A stretch of 64,000 nucleotides of DNA from Propionibacteriaceae bacterium ZF39. Lineage in GTDB: Bacteria > Actinomycetota > Actinomycetes > Propionibacteriales > Propionibacteriaceae. Shown piece by piece: positions 20,571-29,169 of the stretch. The number at the start of each line of letters is the position of its first letter. Position 1 is the stretch's first letter. The notes under the pieces are model-generated. The model searched no databases and was not told the DNA's origin. It worked only from the letters and a program-made list of their open reading frames with translations. The position numbers were made by a program, and so were the translations under genes. The stretch spans positions 2,790,001-2,854,000 of the forward strand of contig CP154795.1 in assembly GCA_039565995.1 (NCBI GenBank), in the 5' to 3' direction.

Positions 20571-20688
20571 GCCTTTCGTGGGCTCGAAGGTCTCTTCCGC
20601 CGGCGTACGCCATCAACCGGCCGCAGGAACCGGGTGACCCGAGGTCACCGTGATGACGACGCCTGCGTGATGGGAATACTCCCCTCCG
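20571..20688 (-). ncRNA. yybP-ykoY (manganese) riboswitch in the terC leader
   Basis: Between uvrB and terC the minus strand shows the elements I associate with this class. These are GGGGAGTATTCCC near the 5' end (about 20667-20679), GGCGTCGTCATCACGG, the hairpin GGTGACCTCGGGTCACC and, before the start codon, GAAGAGACCTTCG closing with CGAAAGG. It precedes a TerC gene, the usual target. Boundaries are approximate. Confidence 0.8.
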
Positions 20689-20694
20689 CGGATG

Positions 20695-20723
20695 AGTATG
20701 CCCCCGGGCCGAGCCAGCACCAA
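20695..20723 (-). promoter_or_regulatory. Promoter of the riboswitch-terC transcript
   Basis: Minus strand TTGGTG, 17 bases, CATACT, overlapping the end of uvrB. Transcription would begin close to the 5' edge of the riboswitch. Confidence 0.5.
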
Positions 20724-20730
20724 ACACCGT

Positions 20731-22824
20731 TCACCTCGTTGCTTCCACCATCTGGCGGAGTTCGCGTTTCAGGTCGTGCACCTCGTCCCGGAGCCGCGCG
20801 GCGACCTCGAACTGCAACTCAGCGGCCGCGGCCTTCATCTGGTCTGTGAGTTCCTGGACCAACTGGGCCAGCTCGGCCGCCGGCAGGTCGGTGGCGCGAC
20901 TGGTGCGGCTGGCCTCCTGCTCCGGCGTCGGCGTACGCCCGCCCCGCTTCCCACTGATCCGGCTGTCGGCCATCAACTCTGCGGTGTCGGCATCCTCCCG
21001 GGCCAGCATGTCGGTGATGTCGGCGATCCGCTTCCGCAGGGGCTGGGGGTCGATCCCGTGCTTCTTGTTGTAGGCCACCTGGATATCGCGACGTCGGTTG
21101 GTCTCGTCGATGGCGGTGGCCATCTGGGGGGTGATCGAATCCGCATACATATGTACCTGCCCGGCCACGTTGCGGGCCGCTCGTCCGATCGTCTGGATCA
21201 GCGATCGGTCGGAGCGCAGGAACCCCGCCTTGTCGGCGTCGAGGATGGCCACGAGCGACACCTCGGGCAGGTCGAGGCCCTCCCGGAGGAGGTTGATGCC
21301 GACCAGCACGTCGTAGTCACCCATGCGCAGCTCGCGGAGCAGTTCGACCCGCTTGAGGGTGTCGACCTCGGAGTGGAGATAACGCGTACGCACTCCGTTT
21401 TCCAGCAGATAGTCGGTGAGGTCTTCGGCCATCTTCTTGGTCAGGGTCGTCACGAGCACGCGCTCATCGCGGTCAGCCCGAACCCGGATCTCAGCCATCA
21501 GATCGTCGATCTGGCCCTTGGTCGGCTTGACCACGATCTCCGGATCGACGAGGCCCGTCGGGCGAATGATCTGCTCGACCACACCGTCGCTGCGCGCCAT
21601 CTCATAGTTGCCGGGGGTGGCCGAGAGATAGACCGTCTGGCCGATCCGCTCGACGAACTCCTCGAACCGCAGCGGTCGGTTGTCCATCGCACTCGGCAGC
21701 CGGAAGCCGTGGTCGACCAGGGTCCGCTTGCGGGACATATCCCCCTCATACATCCCCCCGATCTGGGGCACGGAGACGTGGGACTCGTCGAGCACCAGGA
21801 CGAAATCCTCGGGGAAGTAGTCGAGGAGGCAGTTGGGCGGGCTGCCGGGGCCACGCCCGTCGATGTGGCGCGAGTAGTTCTCGATGCCGGAGCACGTGCC
21901 GATGTTGCGCATCATCTCCAGGTCATAGGTGGTCCGCATGCGCAGCCGCTGGGCCTCCAGCAGCTTGTTCTGGGACTCGAGCTCGGCCAACCGCTGCTCG
22001 AGCTCGAGCTCGATGTCGTGGATCGCCCGGTCCATGCGATCCGCCCCCGCTGCATAGTGGCTCGCCGGGAAGATGAACATCTCGTCGTCGTGGGTCTCGA
22101 CCTCGCCGGTCAACGGCTGGAGAGTCGACAGTGCCTCGATCTCGTCGCCGAAGAATTCGACGCGCCAGGCCAACTCCTCATACATCGGGAAGACCTCGAG
22201 GGTGTCGCCCCGCACCCGGAACGTGCCGCGCTCCCCCGAGACGTCGTTCCTGGCGTACTGAATGTCGACCAGACGCCGCAGCAGGGCATCCCGGTCCATC
22301 ACATCGCCGACCCGCAGCTTGATCATCTGATCGACCCACTCGGTCGGCGTGCCCAGGCCATAGATCGCCGACACCGTCGCCACGACGATCACATCGCGCC
22401 TGGTCAGCAACGAGTAGGTCGCGCGGTGGCGCAGCCGCTCAACTTCTTCGTTGAGCGACGAGTCCTTCTCGATATAGGTATCCGTCTGGGGCACGTAGGC
22501 CTCGGGCTGGTAGTAGTCGTAATAGGAAACGAAATATTCGACCGAATTCTTCGGGAAGAAGTGGCGCAGCTCGTTGGCGAACTGGGCCGCCAGAGTCTTG
22601 TTCGGCTGCATCACGAGCATGGGCCGCTGAATGCGCTCGGCCAGCCACGCGACCGTGGCGGTCTTGCCCGTGCCGGTTGCACCGAGCAACACCACATCCT
22701 GCTCCCCCGCGTTGATGCGTCGCTCGAGCTCGGCGATAGCGGCGGGCTGGTCACCACTGGGGTCGAAATCACTCTCGACGCGGAACGGGGCCACCGTTCG
22801 CTGGACTTCGTCTACGGGTCGCAT
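20731..22824 (-). CDS. uvrB: Excinuclease ABC subunit UvrB
   Basis: Helicase-like subunit of nucleotide excision repair that loads onto damaged DNA and recruits UvrC. The 697 residues have Walker [17 protein letters not shown] near residue 49 and the beta-hairpin region [16 protein letters not shown] near residue 95. The helicase motif LVLDESHV is near residue 337 and QTIGRAARN near residue 543. A C-terminal UVR coiled coil ([24 protein letters not shown]) interacts with UvrC. A very good PafBC-type element ends seven bases before the ATG, giving a leaderless message. Confidence 0.97.
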   Translation of the reverse strand: MRPVDEVQRTVAPFRVESDFDPSGDQPAAIAELERRINAGEQDVVLLGATGTGKTATVAWLAERIQRPMLVMQPNKTLAAQFANELRHFFPKNSVEYFVSYYDYYQPEAYVPQTDTYIEKDSSLNEEVERLRHRATYSLLTRRDVIVVATVSAIYGLGTPTEWVDQMIKLRVGDVMDRDALLRRLVDIQYARNDVSGERGTFRVRGDTLEVFPMYEELAWRVEFFGDEIEALSTLQPLTGEVETHDDEMFIFPASHYAAGADRMDRAIHDIELELEQRLAELESQNKLLEAQRLRMRTTYDLEMMRNIGTCSGIENYSRHIDGRGPGSPPNCLLDYFPEDFVLVLDESHVSVPQIGGMYEGDMSRKRTLVDHGFRLPSAMDNRPLRFEEFVERIGQTVYLSATPGNYEMARSDGVVEQIIRPTGLVDPEIVVKPTKGQIDDLMAEIRVRADRDERVLVTTLTKKMAEDLTDYLLENGVRTRYLHSEVDTLKRVELLRELRMGDYDVLVGINLLREGLDLPEVSLVAILDADKAGFLRSDRSLIQTIGRAARNVAGQVHMYADSITPQMATAIDETNRRRDIQVAYNKKHGIDPQPLRKRIADITDMLAREDADTAELMADSRISGKRGGRTPTPEQEASRTSRATDLPAAELAQLVQELTDQMKAAAAELQFEVAARLRDEVHDLKRELRQMVEATR

Positions 22825-22831
22825 GATTCAG

Positions 22832-22854
22832 AGCGTACGCACTCCCACCGACAA
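22832..22854 (-). promoter_or_regulatory. PafBC/RecA-NDp-type promoter of uvrB
   Basis: Minus strand TTGTCGGTG, eight bases, TACGCT: a full match to TTGTCRGTG-N8-TAnnnT. The -10 hexamer is seven bases from the ATG. The nonamer starts inside the U-run of the preceding terminator. Confidence 0.8.
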
Positions 22855-22894
22855 AAAAACTGCGGCGGTCCTGACGCCAGGACCGCCGCAGTTT
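22853..22894 (-). terminator. Rho-independent terminator of the two-gene operon upstream of uvrB
   Basis: Sixteen-base perfect stem (AAACTGCGGCGGTCCT at 22857-22872 with AGGACCGCCGCAGTTT at 22879-22894), six-base loop, then seven Ts on the minus strand. It is the clearest intrinsic terminator in the window. Confidence 0.9.
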
Positions 22895-22920
22895 CTGTCA
22901 CCTCACCCGGTGGCTCACCA

Positions 22921-23916
22921 TCACTGCAACTGGCTGCCGATCACGGAGTTCAGCATCCCGTTGATATCGGATTGCACCCCGGAATCGTCCAGGTCATTGG
23001 CCGGGGCCATCAGAATGGCGGCGAAGCCGGTGCTGTCGGATGTCCGCGAGGACACGAGCCCGAAGAGGCCCACCTGGCCGGTGCCGCCGCCACTGGTGGC
23101 GGTCATGACGGCCGCCTGGCTGGCGACCTCGAGCCGGCTGTCGACGTCAGGGGTCTGGACCTGGCCCTTGCGGACGTCCGTGCCCCGTTCGGTCAGGCCG
23201 TTGATGAGTTGCTCGACCTCGGACCGCGGATTCGTCGATCGTCCGGACTGGACCACGAACACCCGGCCGCGCCCGTCCCGCAGGAGTACGCCGTCGTTGG
23301 TCTGCTCGACGATCGACCAGCCGGAGGCCGGGGTCACCGAGAGCCCGCCACCGATCGGGATCGCGTCCCCACTCGGCTGGGTGCCGGTGGTCGTCGTCGG
23401 CGGCCGCGTGGTGGTTCCCCTCGTGGGCGAGGGGCCCGTGGTGGGCGAAGGACCGGTGGTCGGATCAGTCGTCGGCTGGATCGTGGGGGGCGGGGTCGGG
23501 GTGACCTCGATCGGGTCCTTGCGCCCACCGCCGGCCACGAGACCGATGACGAGACCGATCACCGCCAGCACTGCCACGGCGGCCACGACGATCCCGATGA
23601 TCATGCCATTGGACTTCTTCTTGGGAGCCTGTCCCGCGGGCGGGAAGCCGCCCCCGAAACCACCCTGGCCACCCTGGCCGCCCTGACCGCCGAAGCCGCC
23701 GTACCCCGGCTGGCCCTGCGGACCGCCGTAGCCCTGCTGGGCGCCGTAGCCCTGCTGGCCCCCATAGCCCTGCTGCCCGCCGGCGTACCCCGGCTGTCCC
23801 TGGGGTCCACCGTAGCCCGGCTGCCCCTGGGGCTGACCGCCATATCCCGGCTGGCCCTGCGGGCCGCCGTAGCCTCCGGAGGGCTGACCGCCCTGGTTGG
23901 GATTCCAGTTGCTCAT
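22921..23916 (-). CDS. Membrane-anchored protein with Gly/Tyr/Gln repeats and an extracytoplasmic domain
   Basis: Protein of 331 residues, not recognised as a named family. Residues 14-90 are low-complexity repeats of the type GYGGPQGQP, then a KKK stop and one transmembrane helix (about residues 100-122). A Pro/Thr-rich linker (about 130-180) leads to a C-terminal domain of about 150 residues with SVTPASGWSIVEQTNDGVLLRDG. The layout suggests a cytoplasmic disordered tail and an exposed C-terminal domain. Its ATG overlaps the stop of the upstream zinc-ribbon membrane protein (ATGA), and a strong terminator follows, so they form a two-gene operon. Confidence 0.8.
   Translation of the reverse strand: MSNWNPNQGGQPSGGYGGPQGQPGYGGQPQGQPGYGGPQGQPGYAGGQQGYGGQQGYGAQQGYGGPQGQPGYGGFGGQGGQGGQGGFGGGFPPAGQAPKKKSNGMIIGIVVAAVAVLAVIGLVIGLVAGGGRKDPIEVTPTPPPTIQPTTDPTTGPSPTTGPSPTRGTTTRPPTTTTGTQPSGDAIPIGGGLSVTPASGWSIVEQTNDGVLLRDGRGRVFVVQSGRSTNPRSEVEQLINGLTERGTDVRKGQVQTPDVDSRLEVASQAAVMTATSGGGTGQVGLFGLVSSRTSDSTGFAAILMAPANDLDDSGVQSDINGMLNSVIGSQLQ
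23650..23877 (-). repeat. In-frame GYGGPQGQP-type coding repeats
   Basis: Imperfect 24-39 base units encoding GYGGPQGQP, GYGGQQ and GGQGGQ stretches at the N-terminus of the preceding membrane protein. They are direct coding repeats without spacer structure. Confidence 0.75.
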
Positions 23917-25307
23917 CGCCCCTCCTCCTCGTCGAAGAAGACGTCACGCGGATCGGGCTCCACGTCACCCGGTCCCCCGGCGTCCGTGGTCTGTGTGGGT
24001 GGCGGGGCCTCCGCCACCTCACCGGTCCCCGGCTGGCCCTGTCCCTGATCGGCAGCACCCGCGGCGCCCGCCCCGGCAACACCAGCGGCGCCGGCGCCGG
24101 CAGCGGCCGCCCCAGCACCGGCAGTACCCGCCGTCACGAGCGGCCGACCCGCCTTGGCACGGACCCGGACGGCGGTGCCGCAGGCGGTGCAGAAGGCCGA
24201 ATTGGCGAGCAGCGGCATTTCGCAGGTGCCGCAGAACTCGAGCCCGTCACCCGTTCCGACGCCCGCCTCGGAGCCGACGCCCTCCCGGGCGGACGCTTCG
24301 AGCGCGGCCTCCATGAGGCCGTGGTGCAGGACGTTGCGGACCCGGATGATGAGGACGGCCAGGACCAGGAGTGCCCAGCCGAGCTGCAGCATGATGCGCA
24401 GCGTGGGGTTGCCGATCTGGGCCAGCAGATAGATGCCGCCGGCGTAGGCAATGTTGGCGACGATCGCCTCGATCAGGCCGCGAACATAGCGACCGGTGAA
24501 CCCGTCGTAGCCCTTGCCGAGACCGGAGAATTCGGCGCACGCGATGCCACTGGCGGTGCCGATGACGAGCGGCTTGACGAAGCCCTCGAGGAAGATCAGC
24601 GAGGCCCACGCACCGGGATCGTTGGCGCCCACGAACCCACCCGTCAGGGTGGACCAGTGCCGCACGAGGGTGTCGGCGGTCGAGAACGCCACGCCCGAGA
24701 TGATGCCGAACGTCAGGCCGTCCATGAGGTCGTCGAACGCGGGCCGGCTCGCGAGCACCACCGGGCCGATCTGGCGGATGAGTTCGCCGACGATGGGCAC
24801 GAGCAGCGCGGCGATCAGGATGCCCGACAGCGTGGGGCCACCGACGGTGATGCCGTTCAGGTCGGTCGCGGGCACAGGCGGGGCCAGCCAGCCGAAGAAC
24901 TTGAGCAGGCCCAGGAATCCCGCCGCGAGTACGCCGGTCAGCACGAACGCCAGCGCCGTCACGGGGATGGGCTGGTCCTCCCACTGGTTCACGTCGTACA
25001 TGTAGACGATGTAGACGATGGGAACAGCAAAAGCGGCGATGAGCACCGCGATGGGCAGCGCCCCGAAGATCGCCGCGACCAGGGCCGCGGTTAGGGCGAT
25101 CGTGAGGGCGAGGCGATAGGTCTGGGGATGGTCCCCGGCCCCGCGAGGCATGATCGTGGAGACCAGGGCGAAGGACGCCACGGGCTCATCAGGCTTCACT
25201 GCAAACGATTTGCGTCTGGCCACGTCCGGAGTACGCATGTCCTGCCCACAGCTGTGGCAGAAGTGCGCTACATCCGGCAGCAGGGCCCCACATCGTGGGC
25301 ACTCCAT
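23913..25307 (-). CDS. Zinc-ribbon membrane protein with a PrsW-like core
   Basis: I start it at ATG 25307 because MECPRCGALLP is a typical zinc-ribbon beginning and GAGAGAGG lies upstream; 464 residues result. Order of parts: N-terminal zinc ribbon (CPRCG, CHSCG), about eight transmembrane helices (residues 65-350), a second zinc ribbon (CGTCE, CTACG) near residue 378, an Ala/Gly-rich stretch and an acidic tail. The membrane core resembles PrsW proteases in DDLMDGLTFGIISGVAFSTADT. However, the places of the usual catalytic glutamates read GELIR and AD, so activity is doubtful. It is coupled to the next gene by ATGA. Confidence 0.75.
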   Translation of the reverse strand: MECPRCGALLPDVAHFCHSCGQDMRTPDVARRKSFAVKPDEPVASFALVSTIMPRGAGDHPQTYRLALTIALTAALVAAIFGALPIAVLIAAFAVPIVYIVYMYDVNQWEDQPIPVTALAFVLTGVLAAGFLGLLKFFGWLAPPVPATDLNGITVGGPTLSGILIAALLVPIVGELIRQIGPVVLASRPAFDDLMDGLTFGIISGVAFSTADTLVRHWSTLTGGFVGANDPGAWASLIFLEGFVKPLVIGTASGIACAEFSGLGKGYDGFTGRYVRGLIEAIVANIAYAGGIYLLAQIGNPTLRIMLQLGWALLVLAVLIIRVRNVLHHGLMEAALEASAREGVGSEAGVGTGDGLEFCGTCEMPLLANSAFCTACGTAVRVRAKAGRPLVTAGTAGAGAAAAGAGAAGVAGAGAAGAADQGQGQPGTGEVAEAPPPTQTTDAGGPGDVEPDPRDVFFDEEEGR

Positions 25308-25430
25308 GTTCACTACCTCTCTCACTCGCCCGGCCGGTGATCGGCCAGGGTCCGGAAACGGTCCGACCGGACAAGGTTGACCGATCAGGGGATCAATCGG
25401 GATCAATCGGGGCGCGCGGCGGCTTGCGAT

Positions 25431-26027
25431 TCAATAACGTGCGAGCCGCGCCAGCTCGGCCCAGACCCGGTCGGCGCCGGCGATCAGGGCAGCCCGGTCC
25501 CGGGAATTGTCGATCACATGGGTCGCGACAGCCAATCGGTCCGACCGGCGAGCCTGGGCCGCAATGCGCGCCTCCACCTGCTCGCGGGTCGCCCCGTCCC
25601 GGCTCATCGCCCGCTCGAGCTGGATATCCTCCGGGACATCCACGACCACGATCGCATCGAACCCGCTCGTGCGGCCGGTCTCGACCAACAGCGGGATGAC
25701 GTGGACCACCACCGTTCCCCCGGGCGCTTCGGCCTCGAGCCGGTCCGCGGCCGCCCGGATCCGTGGATGCAGGATGGCTTCGAGGTCCTTGCGGGCCTCG
25801 TCATCGCCGAACACCTTTCCGGCCAGCGCCTTGCGATCAAGCGTGCCGTCCGGGGCCAGAATCTCGCGCCCGAAGCGCTCGGCAACCGCGGCGAGACCCG
25901 GCGTACCCGGCTCGACAACCTGCCGCGCGAGGACGTCCGCGTCGACGATCACCGCACCCAGCTCGCCCCAGCGATCGGAGACGGTCGTCTTGCCCGAGGC
26001 GATTCCGCCGGTCAGTGCCACACGCAT
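25431..26027 (-). CDS. coaE: Dephospho-CoA kinase
   Basis: Last step of coenzyme A synthesis: phosphorylation of the 3'-OH of dephospho-CoA. The 198-residue protein has the P-loop TGGIASGKTTVS at the N-terminus, IVDADVLARQVVEPG near residue 27, LHPRIRA near residue 86 and VIPLLVETG near residue 109. The LID-type region is RMSRDGATREQVEARIAAQ-like (here AMSRDGATREQVE). It lacks the extra UPF0157 domain seen in some actinobacterial CoaE proteins. It lies downstream of rpsA, the common actinobacterial order rpsA-coaE-uvrB, with two other genes before uvrB here. Confidence 0.95.
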   Translation of the reverse strand: MRVALTGGIASGKTTVSDRWGELGAVIVDADVLARQVVEPGTPGLAAVAERFGREILAPDGTLDRKALAGKVFGDDEARKDLEAILHPRIRAAADRLEAEAPGGTVVVHVIPLLVETGRTSGFDAIVVVDVPEDIQLERAMSRDGATREQVEARIAAQARRSDRLAVATHVIDNSRDRAALIAGADRVWAELARLARY

Positions 26028-26063
26028 GACCCGGGACTCTAGCGCGAGCCGGGGAACGCGAAA

Positions 26064-26093
26064 CGGCGCCCGCCCCTTCAGGGGACGGGCGCC
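26064..26093 (-). terminator. Hairpin after rpsA
   Basis: GC-rich stem of about 12 pairs with one bulge (CGGCGCCCGCCCC / GGGGACGGGCGCCG) and a TTCA loop, about 30 bases after the rpsA stop. Only three Ts follow, so termination may be partial. Confidence 0.55.
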
Positions 26094-26121
26094 GATCTCA
26101 GCGCTGGAGCGTGCTGGCGGC

Positions 26122-27585
26122 TCAGGCGCCGCCGGTCAGCTTCTCACGCAGGGCCTGCAGGGCCTCGTCGGAAGCGAGCGAGCCCTCGACGCCGCTCTCG
26201 GCAGCAGCCTCGCCGCCACCGGCGGAGTAGGACGTGCCGGAGTCCATGGCGGCCTGGCTGTCGGCAGCCTCGGCCTCCTCGACCTGCTTCTTGTGGGCTT
26301 CCCAGCGAGCGTGAGCCTCGGCGTACTGCTGCTCCCACGCCATCCGCTGCTCGTCGTAGCCTTCCTTCCACTCCTGGGTGTCCGGATCGAAGCCCTCGGG
26401 ATAGAGGTAGTTGCCCTCATTGTCGTAGGACGCCGTCATGCCGTAGAGCGTCGGATCGAAATCGTCGGCCGCGACATCGACACCCTCGTTGGCCTGCTTG
26501 AGCGACAGCGAGATGCGACGACGATCCAGATCGATGTCGATGATCTTGACCATGACCTCGTCGTTGACGGTGACAACCTGCTCCGGGATCTCGACGTGGC
26601 GCTCGGCCAGCTCGGAGACGTGGACCAGGCCCTCGATGCCCTCCTCGACGCGCACGAACGCACCGAACGGAACCAGCTTGGTGACCTTGCCGGGCACGAT
26701 CTGGCCGATCTGGTGGAGACGCGCGAACGCCTGCCACGGATCTTCCTGGGTGGCCTTCAGCGACAGCGAGACGCGCTCGCGATCCATCTCGACCGAGAGC
26801 ACCTCGACGGTGACCTCGGTGCCGACCTCGACGACCTCGGACGGGTGGTCGATGTGCTTCCAGGACAGCTCGGAGACGTGCACCAGGCCGTCGACACCGC
26901 CGAGATCGACGAACGCGCCGAAGTTGACGATCGAGGACACGACACCCTTGCGGATCTGGCCCTTCTGGAGCTGGGTGAGGAAGTTGTGACGCACCTCGGA
27001 CTGGGTCTGCTCGAGCCACGCACGACGCGACAGGACCACGTTGTTGCGGTTCTTGTCGAGTTCGATGATCTTGGCCTCGAGCTCCTGGCCCACATAGGGC
27101 TGGAGGTCGCGGACGCGACGCATCTCCACCAGCGAGGCGGGGAGGAAGCCACGAAGACCGATGTCGATGATCAGGCCACCCTTGACGACCTCGATGACCT
27201 TGCCGGTCACGACGCCGTCCTCGTCCTTGATCTTCTCGATCGTGCCCCAGGCGCGCTCATATTGAGCCCGCTTCTTGGACAGGATCAGCCGGCCTTCCTT
27301 GTCCTCCTTCTGCTGGACCAGGGCCTCGATCTCATCGCCGACCTGGACCACGTCGAACGGGTCCACGTCGTGCTTGATGGAGAGTTCCTTGGAAGGAATG
27401 ACACCTTCGGTCTTGTAGCCGATGTCGAGGAGGACCTCATCACGGTCCACTTTCACAACGGTGCCGGTGACGATGTCACCGTCGTTGAAGTATTTGATGG
27501 TCTTGTCGATGGCCTGGAGGAAGGCTTCGGGCGAACCGAGGTCGTCGACAGCGACCTGCGGGGTGGCCTCGAGGGAGGACGTCAT
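26122..27585 (-). CDS. rpsA: 30S ribosomal protein S1
   Basis: RNA-binding ribosomal protein with four S1 domains, 487 residues from ATG 27585 (MTSSLEATPQVAVDDLG). The domains start near residues 35 (GDIVTGTVVKVDRDEVLLDIGYKTEG), 120, 205 (RKGVVSSIVNFGAFVDLGGVDGLVH) and 290 (PGKVTKLVPFGAFVRVEEGIEGLVH). An acidic, alanine-rich C-terminal tail of about 120 residues follows, the actinobacterial form. The frame is open further upstream, but that part is not conserved-looking and would overlap the leader. The leader is about 140 bases with its own sigma-70-type promoter. Confidence 0.96.
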   Translation of the reverse strand: MTSSLEATPQVAVDDLGSPEAFLQAIDKTIKYFNDGDIVTGTVVKVDRDEVLLDIGYKTEGVIPSKELSIKHDVDPFDVVQVGDEIEALVQQKEDKEGRLILSKKRAQYERAWGTIEKIKDEDGVVTGKVIEVVKGGLIIDIGLRGFLPASLVEMRRVRDLQPYVGQELEAKIIELDKNRNNVVLSRRAWLEQTQSEVRHNFLTQLQKGQIRKGVVSSIVNFGAFVDLGGVDGLVHVSELSWKHIDHPSEVVEVGTEVTVEVLSVEMDRERVSLSLKATQEDPWQAFARLHQIGQIVPGKVTKLVPFGAFVRVEEGIEGLVHVSELAERHVEIPEQVVTVNDEVMVKIIDIDLDRRRISLSLKQANEGVDVAADDFDPTLYGMTASYDNEGNYLYPEGFDPDTQEWKEGYDEQRMAWEQQYAEAHARWEAHKKQVEEAEAADSQAAMDSGTSYSAGGGEAAAESGVEGSLASDEALQALREKLTGGA

Positions 27586-27734
27586 GTAGTTAGGGCTCCG
27601 GATGGATATGGGTGGTCTGGCGCGCTGCCACCCCCGCGGCAATCAAGCACCTCAAGTGTTCCGACCCAAGTTCCCGACCAGCACGAGCGCGCCCCTGCTC
27701 CGTCCGAGGAGCACGCAGGCGACAACGCGTCACC

Positions 27735-27764
27735 AGCCTAACCGCGGGCGGCGATGCCGGTCAA
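27735..27764 (-). promoter_or_regulatory. Promoter of rpsA
   Basis: Minus strand TTGACC, 18 bases, TAGGCT. It would give a 5' leader of about 140 bases before rpsA. The rest of the 255-base gap to mug shows no gene. Confidence 0.55.
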
Positions 27765-27840
27765 TCTGGGGGCGCTTCCGCAACCGGAACCGACGTACGA
27801 TGCCAGAAATCCACCGTCCCGAGCAATCCTGTTGGTCATT

Positions 27841-28479
27841 ATGACACCTTCCGATCATTTTCCGTACACCTTCCCTCCCCCGCTGGCGCGCCGTCCGCGG
27901 CGGGAGGAGTTGGCTGCGTACGCCGGCGCGACGCTGGAGAGCCTGGTTTTCCCGGGGGTACGCCTGCTCTTCGCGGGGATCAACCCGTCGCTGTGGTCAG
28001 CCGCCGTCCAGGCGCACTTCGCCACGCCCGGAAACCGGTTCTGGCCCGCGCTCGCGAAGGCCGGGATCACGTCGCGGGTGTTCGACTGGTCGGCGGGGAT
28101 TCCGGCGGAGGACGCGGAGGAACTGCGCGACCAGGGCGTCGGGATCTCCGGCTTCGTCGATCGCGCGACCGCCCGCGCCGACGAGCTGTCGGCGGAGGAG
28201 TTGCGTGCCGGAGGCGTACGCCTGGTCGAGCGCGTGGCCGAGTGGCAGCCGCGGGTGGTGGCCGTGTTGGGCCTGACGGCGTACCGCTCGGCGTACGGGG
28301 TGAAGGCGAAAGCCGGACCCCAGGAGCCGCCGCCCGGTGCCGAACCCGACGGGGCCGAGTGGTGGGTCCTGCCCAACCCGTCCGGACTGAACGCCCACGA
28401 AACCCTGGACTCGCTGGCAGCCGCCTATCGTCGCGCGGCCGAGGACGCCGGCGTCACCCTGAGAGACCCGACCAATTGA
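27841..28479 (+). CDS. mug: G/U mismatch-specific DNA glycosylase (Mug family)
   Basis: Removes uracil or ethenocytosine opposite guanine in base excision repair. I start it at ATG 27841, giving 212 residues; an open frame upstream lacks similarity. The active-site motif is LLFAGINPSLWSA near residue 42, and the second motif LPNPSGLNAH near residue 178 contacts DNA. Residues AHFATPGNRFWPAL are typical of Mug/TDG. It is divergent from rpsA and overlaps the convergent TetR gene by 26 bases at the 3' end. It has no damage promoter element. Confidence 0.93.
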   Translation: MTPSDHFPYTFPPPLARRPRREELAAYAGATLESLVFPGVRLLFAGINPSLWSAAVQAHFATPGNRFWPALAKAGITSRVFDWSAGIPAEDAEELRDQGVGISGFVDRATARADELSAEELRAGGVRLVERVAEWQPRVVAVLGLTAYRSAYGVKAKAGPQEPPPGAEPDGAEWWVLPNPSGLNAHETLDSLAAAYRRAAEDAGVTLRDPTN

Positions 28480-29068
28480 GCTCGACGAGCATGGCCGTGA
28501 GCTCGGACCGCGTGATCGCGCCCGGGTCGGCCAGCCAACGGTCGGCGCAGGCGTGCACCGATCCCACGATGGCGGTCGCCCACACGCGGGCCTGCCGCTC
28601 CCCCATCCGGCCGGACAACCAGTCGGCGAGGATCCCGGCGGCATCGTCGGTGATGCCGTGGACCTGGGCGTCGGCCACCGGGCCCTCCACCGCCGGCGGA
28701 CGGACCACGAAGCGATAGACCTCCGGATCGGCCTCGGTGAGGGCGAGATAGGCGCCGATGACTCCGGACAGCGCGAGACGTCCCTCCGCGTCGGGGCGAT
28801 CAGCGATGGCCTCCGCAATACTGCGACCGATGCGACGGCCGACCTTGTCGGCCACAGCCCGATAGAGCCCGGCGCGATCCGAGAAATGGCGATAGATCAC
28901 GGTCTTGGACGTCCGGGCCTCGGCGGCGATGTCCTCCATCGAGACCCCGGAGCCGTGACGACGAATGGCTCGCAGGGTTGAGTCGACGAGCTCCGCCCGG
29001 CGCGCAGCGTTGTGTTGCTGCCAGCGCACGGCACGACCATCGGGCCGATCGGAAAGATCGTCTATCAT
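28454..29068 (-). CDS. TetR-family transcriptional regulator
   Basis: Repressor of 204 residues. The N-terminal HTH is in VSMEDIAAEARTSKTVIYRHFSDRAGLYRAV (about residues 42-72), the normal TetR pattern. The C-terminal ligand domain includes AYLALTEADPEVYRFVVRPP. It is divergent from the thiolase-reductase-dehydratase operon. An imperfect inverted repeat lies in the shared promoter region, so control of that operon and of itself is likely. TATTTT ends six bases before its ATG, so the message is probably leaderless. An acyl-CoA ligand is a guess from the operon. Confidence 0.88.
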   Translation of the reverse strand: MIDDLSDRPDGRAVRWQQHNAARRAELVDSTLRAIRRHGSGVSMEDIAAEARTSKTVIYRHFSDRAGLYRAVADKVGRRIGRSIAEAIADRPDAEGRLALSGVIGAYLALTEADPEVYRFVVRPPAVEGPVADAQVHGITDDAAGILADWLSGRMGERQARVWATAIVGSVHACADRWLADPGAITRSELTAMLVELNWSGLSG

Positions 29069-29074
29069 GATCGG

Positions 29075-29123
29075 AAAATATCAGGTACTCGGGGTTTCGG
29101 GTACTGTCGGTAGCGGATATATT
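29075..29123. promoter_or_regulatory. Divergent promoter region with candidate TetR operator
   Basis: Holds the TetR gene -10 (TATTTT on minus, 29075-29080), a TATATT on plus (29118-29123) as a candidate -10 for the thiolase operon, and between them an imperfect inverted repeat at 29082-29106 with arms CAGGTACTCGG and CCGGGTACTG-like. The repeat would cover both -35 regions. Confidence 0.45.
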
Positions 29124-29169
29124 GGAGCCGTTCGGGCGAAGAGGCCCACCTACTGGCAATGGAGCAAAC

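Noticed and set aside
23650-23877. Tandem repeats as a CRISPR array
   Set aside because: The units are in-frame coding repeats (GYGGPQGQP) without unique spacers. The same applies to the Arg/Glu/Pro repeats in ftsZ at about 62110-62290.
29105-29127. CTGTCGGTA before the thiolase operon as another damage promoter
   Set aside because: The TA-rich hexamer is at the wrong distance (five bases instead of eight). The TetR-operator reading explains the region better.
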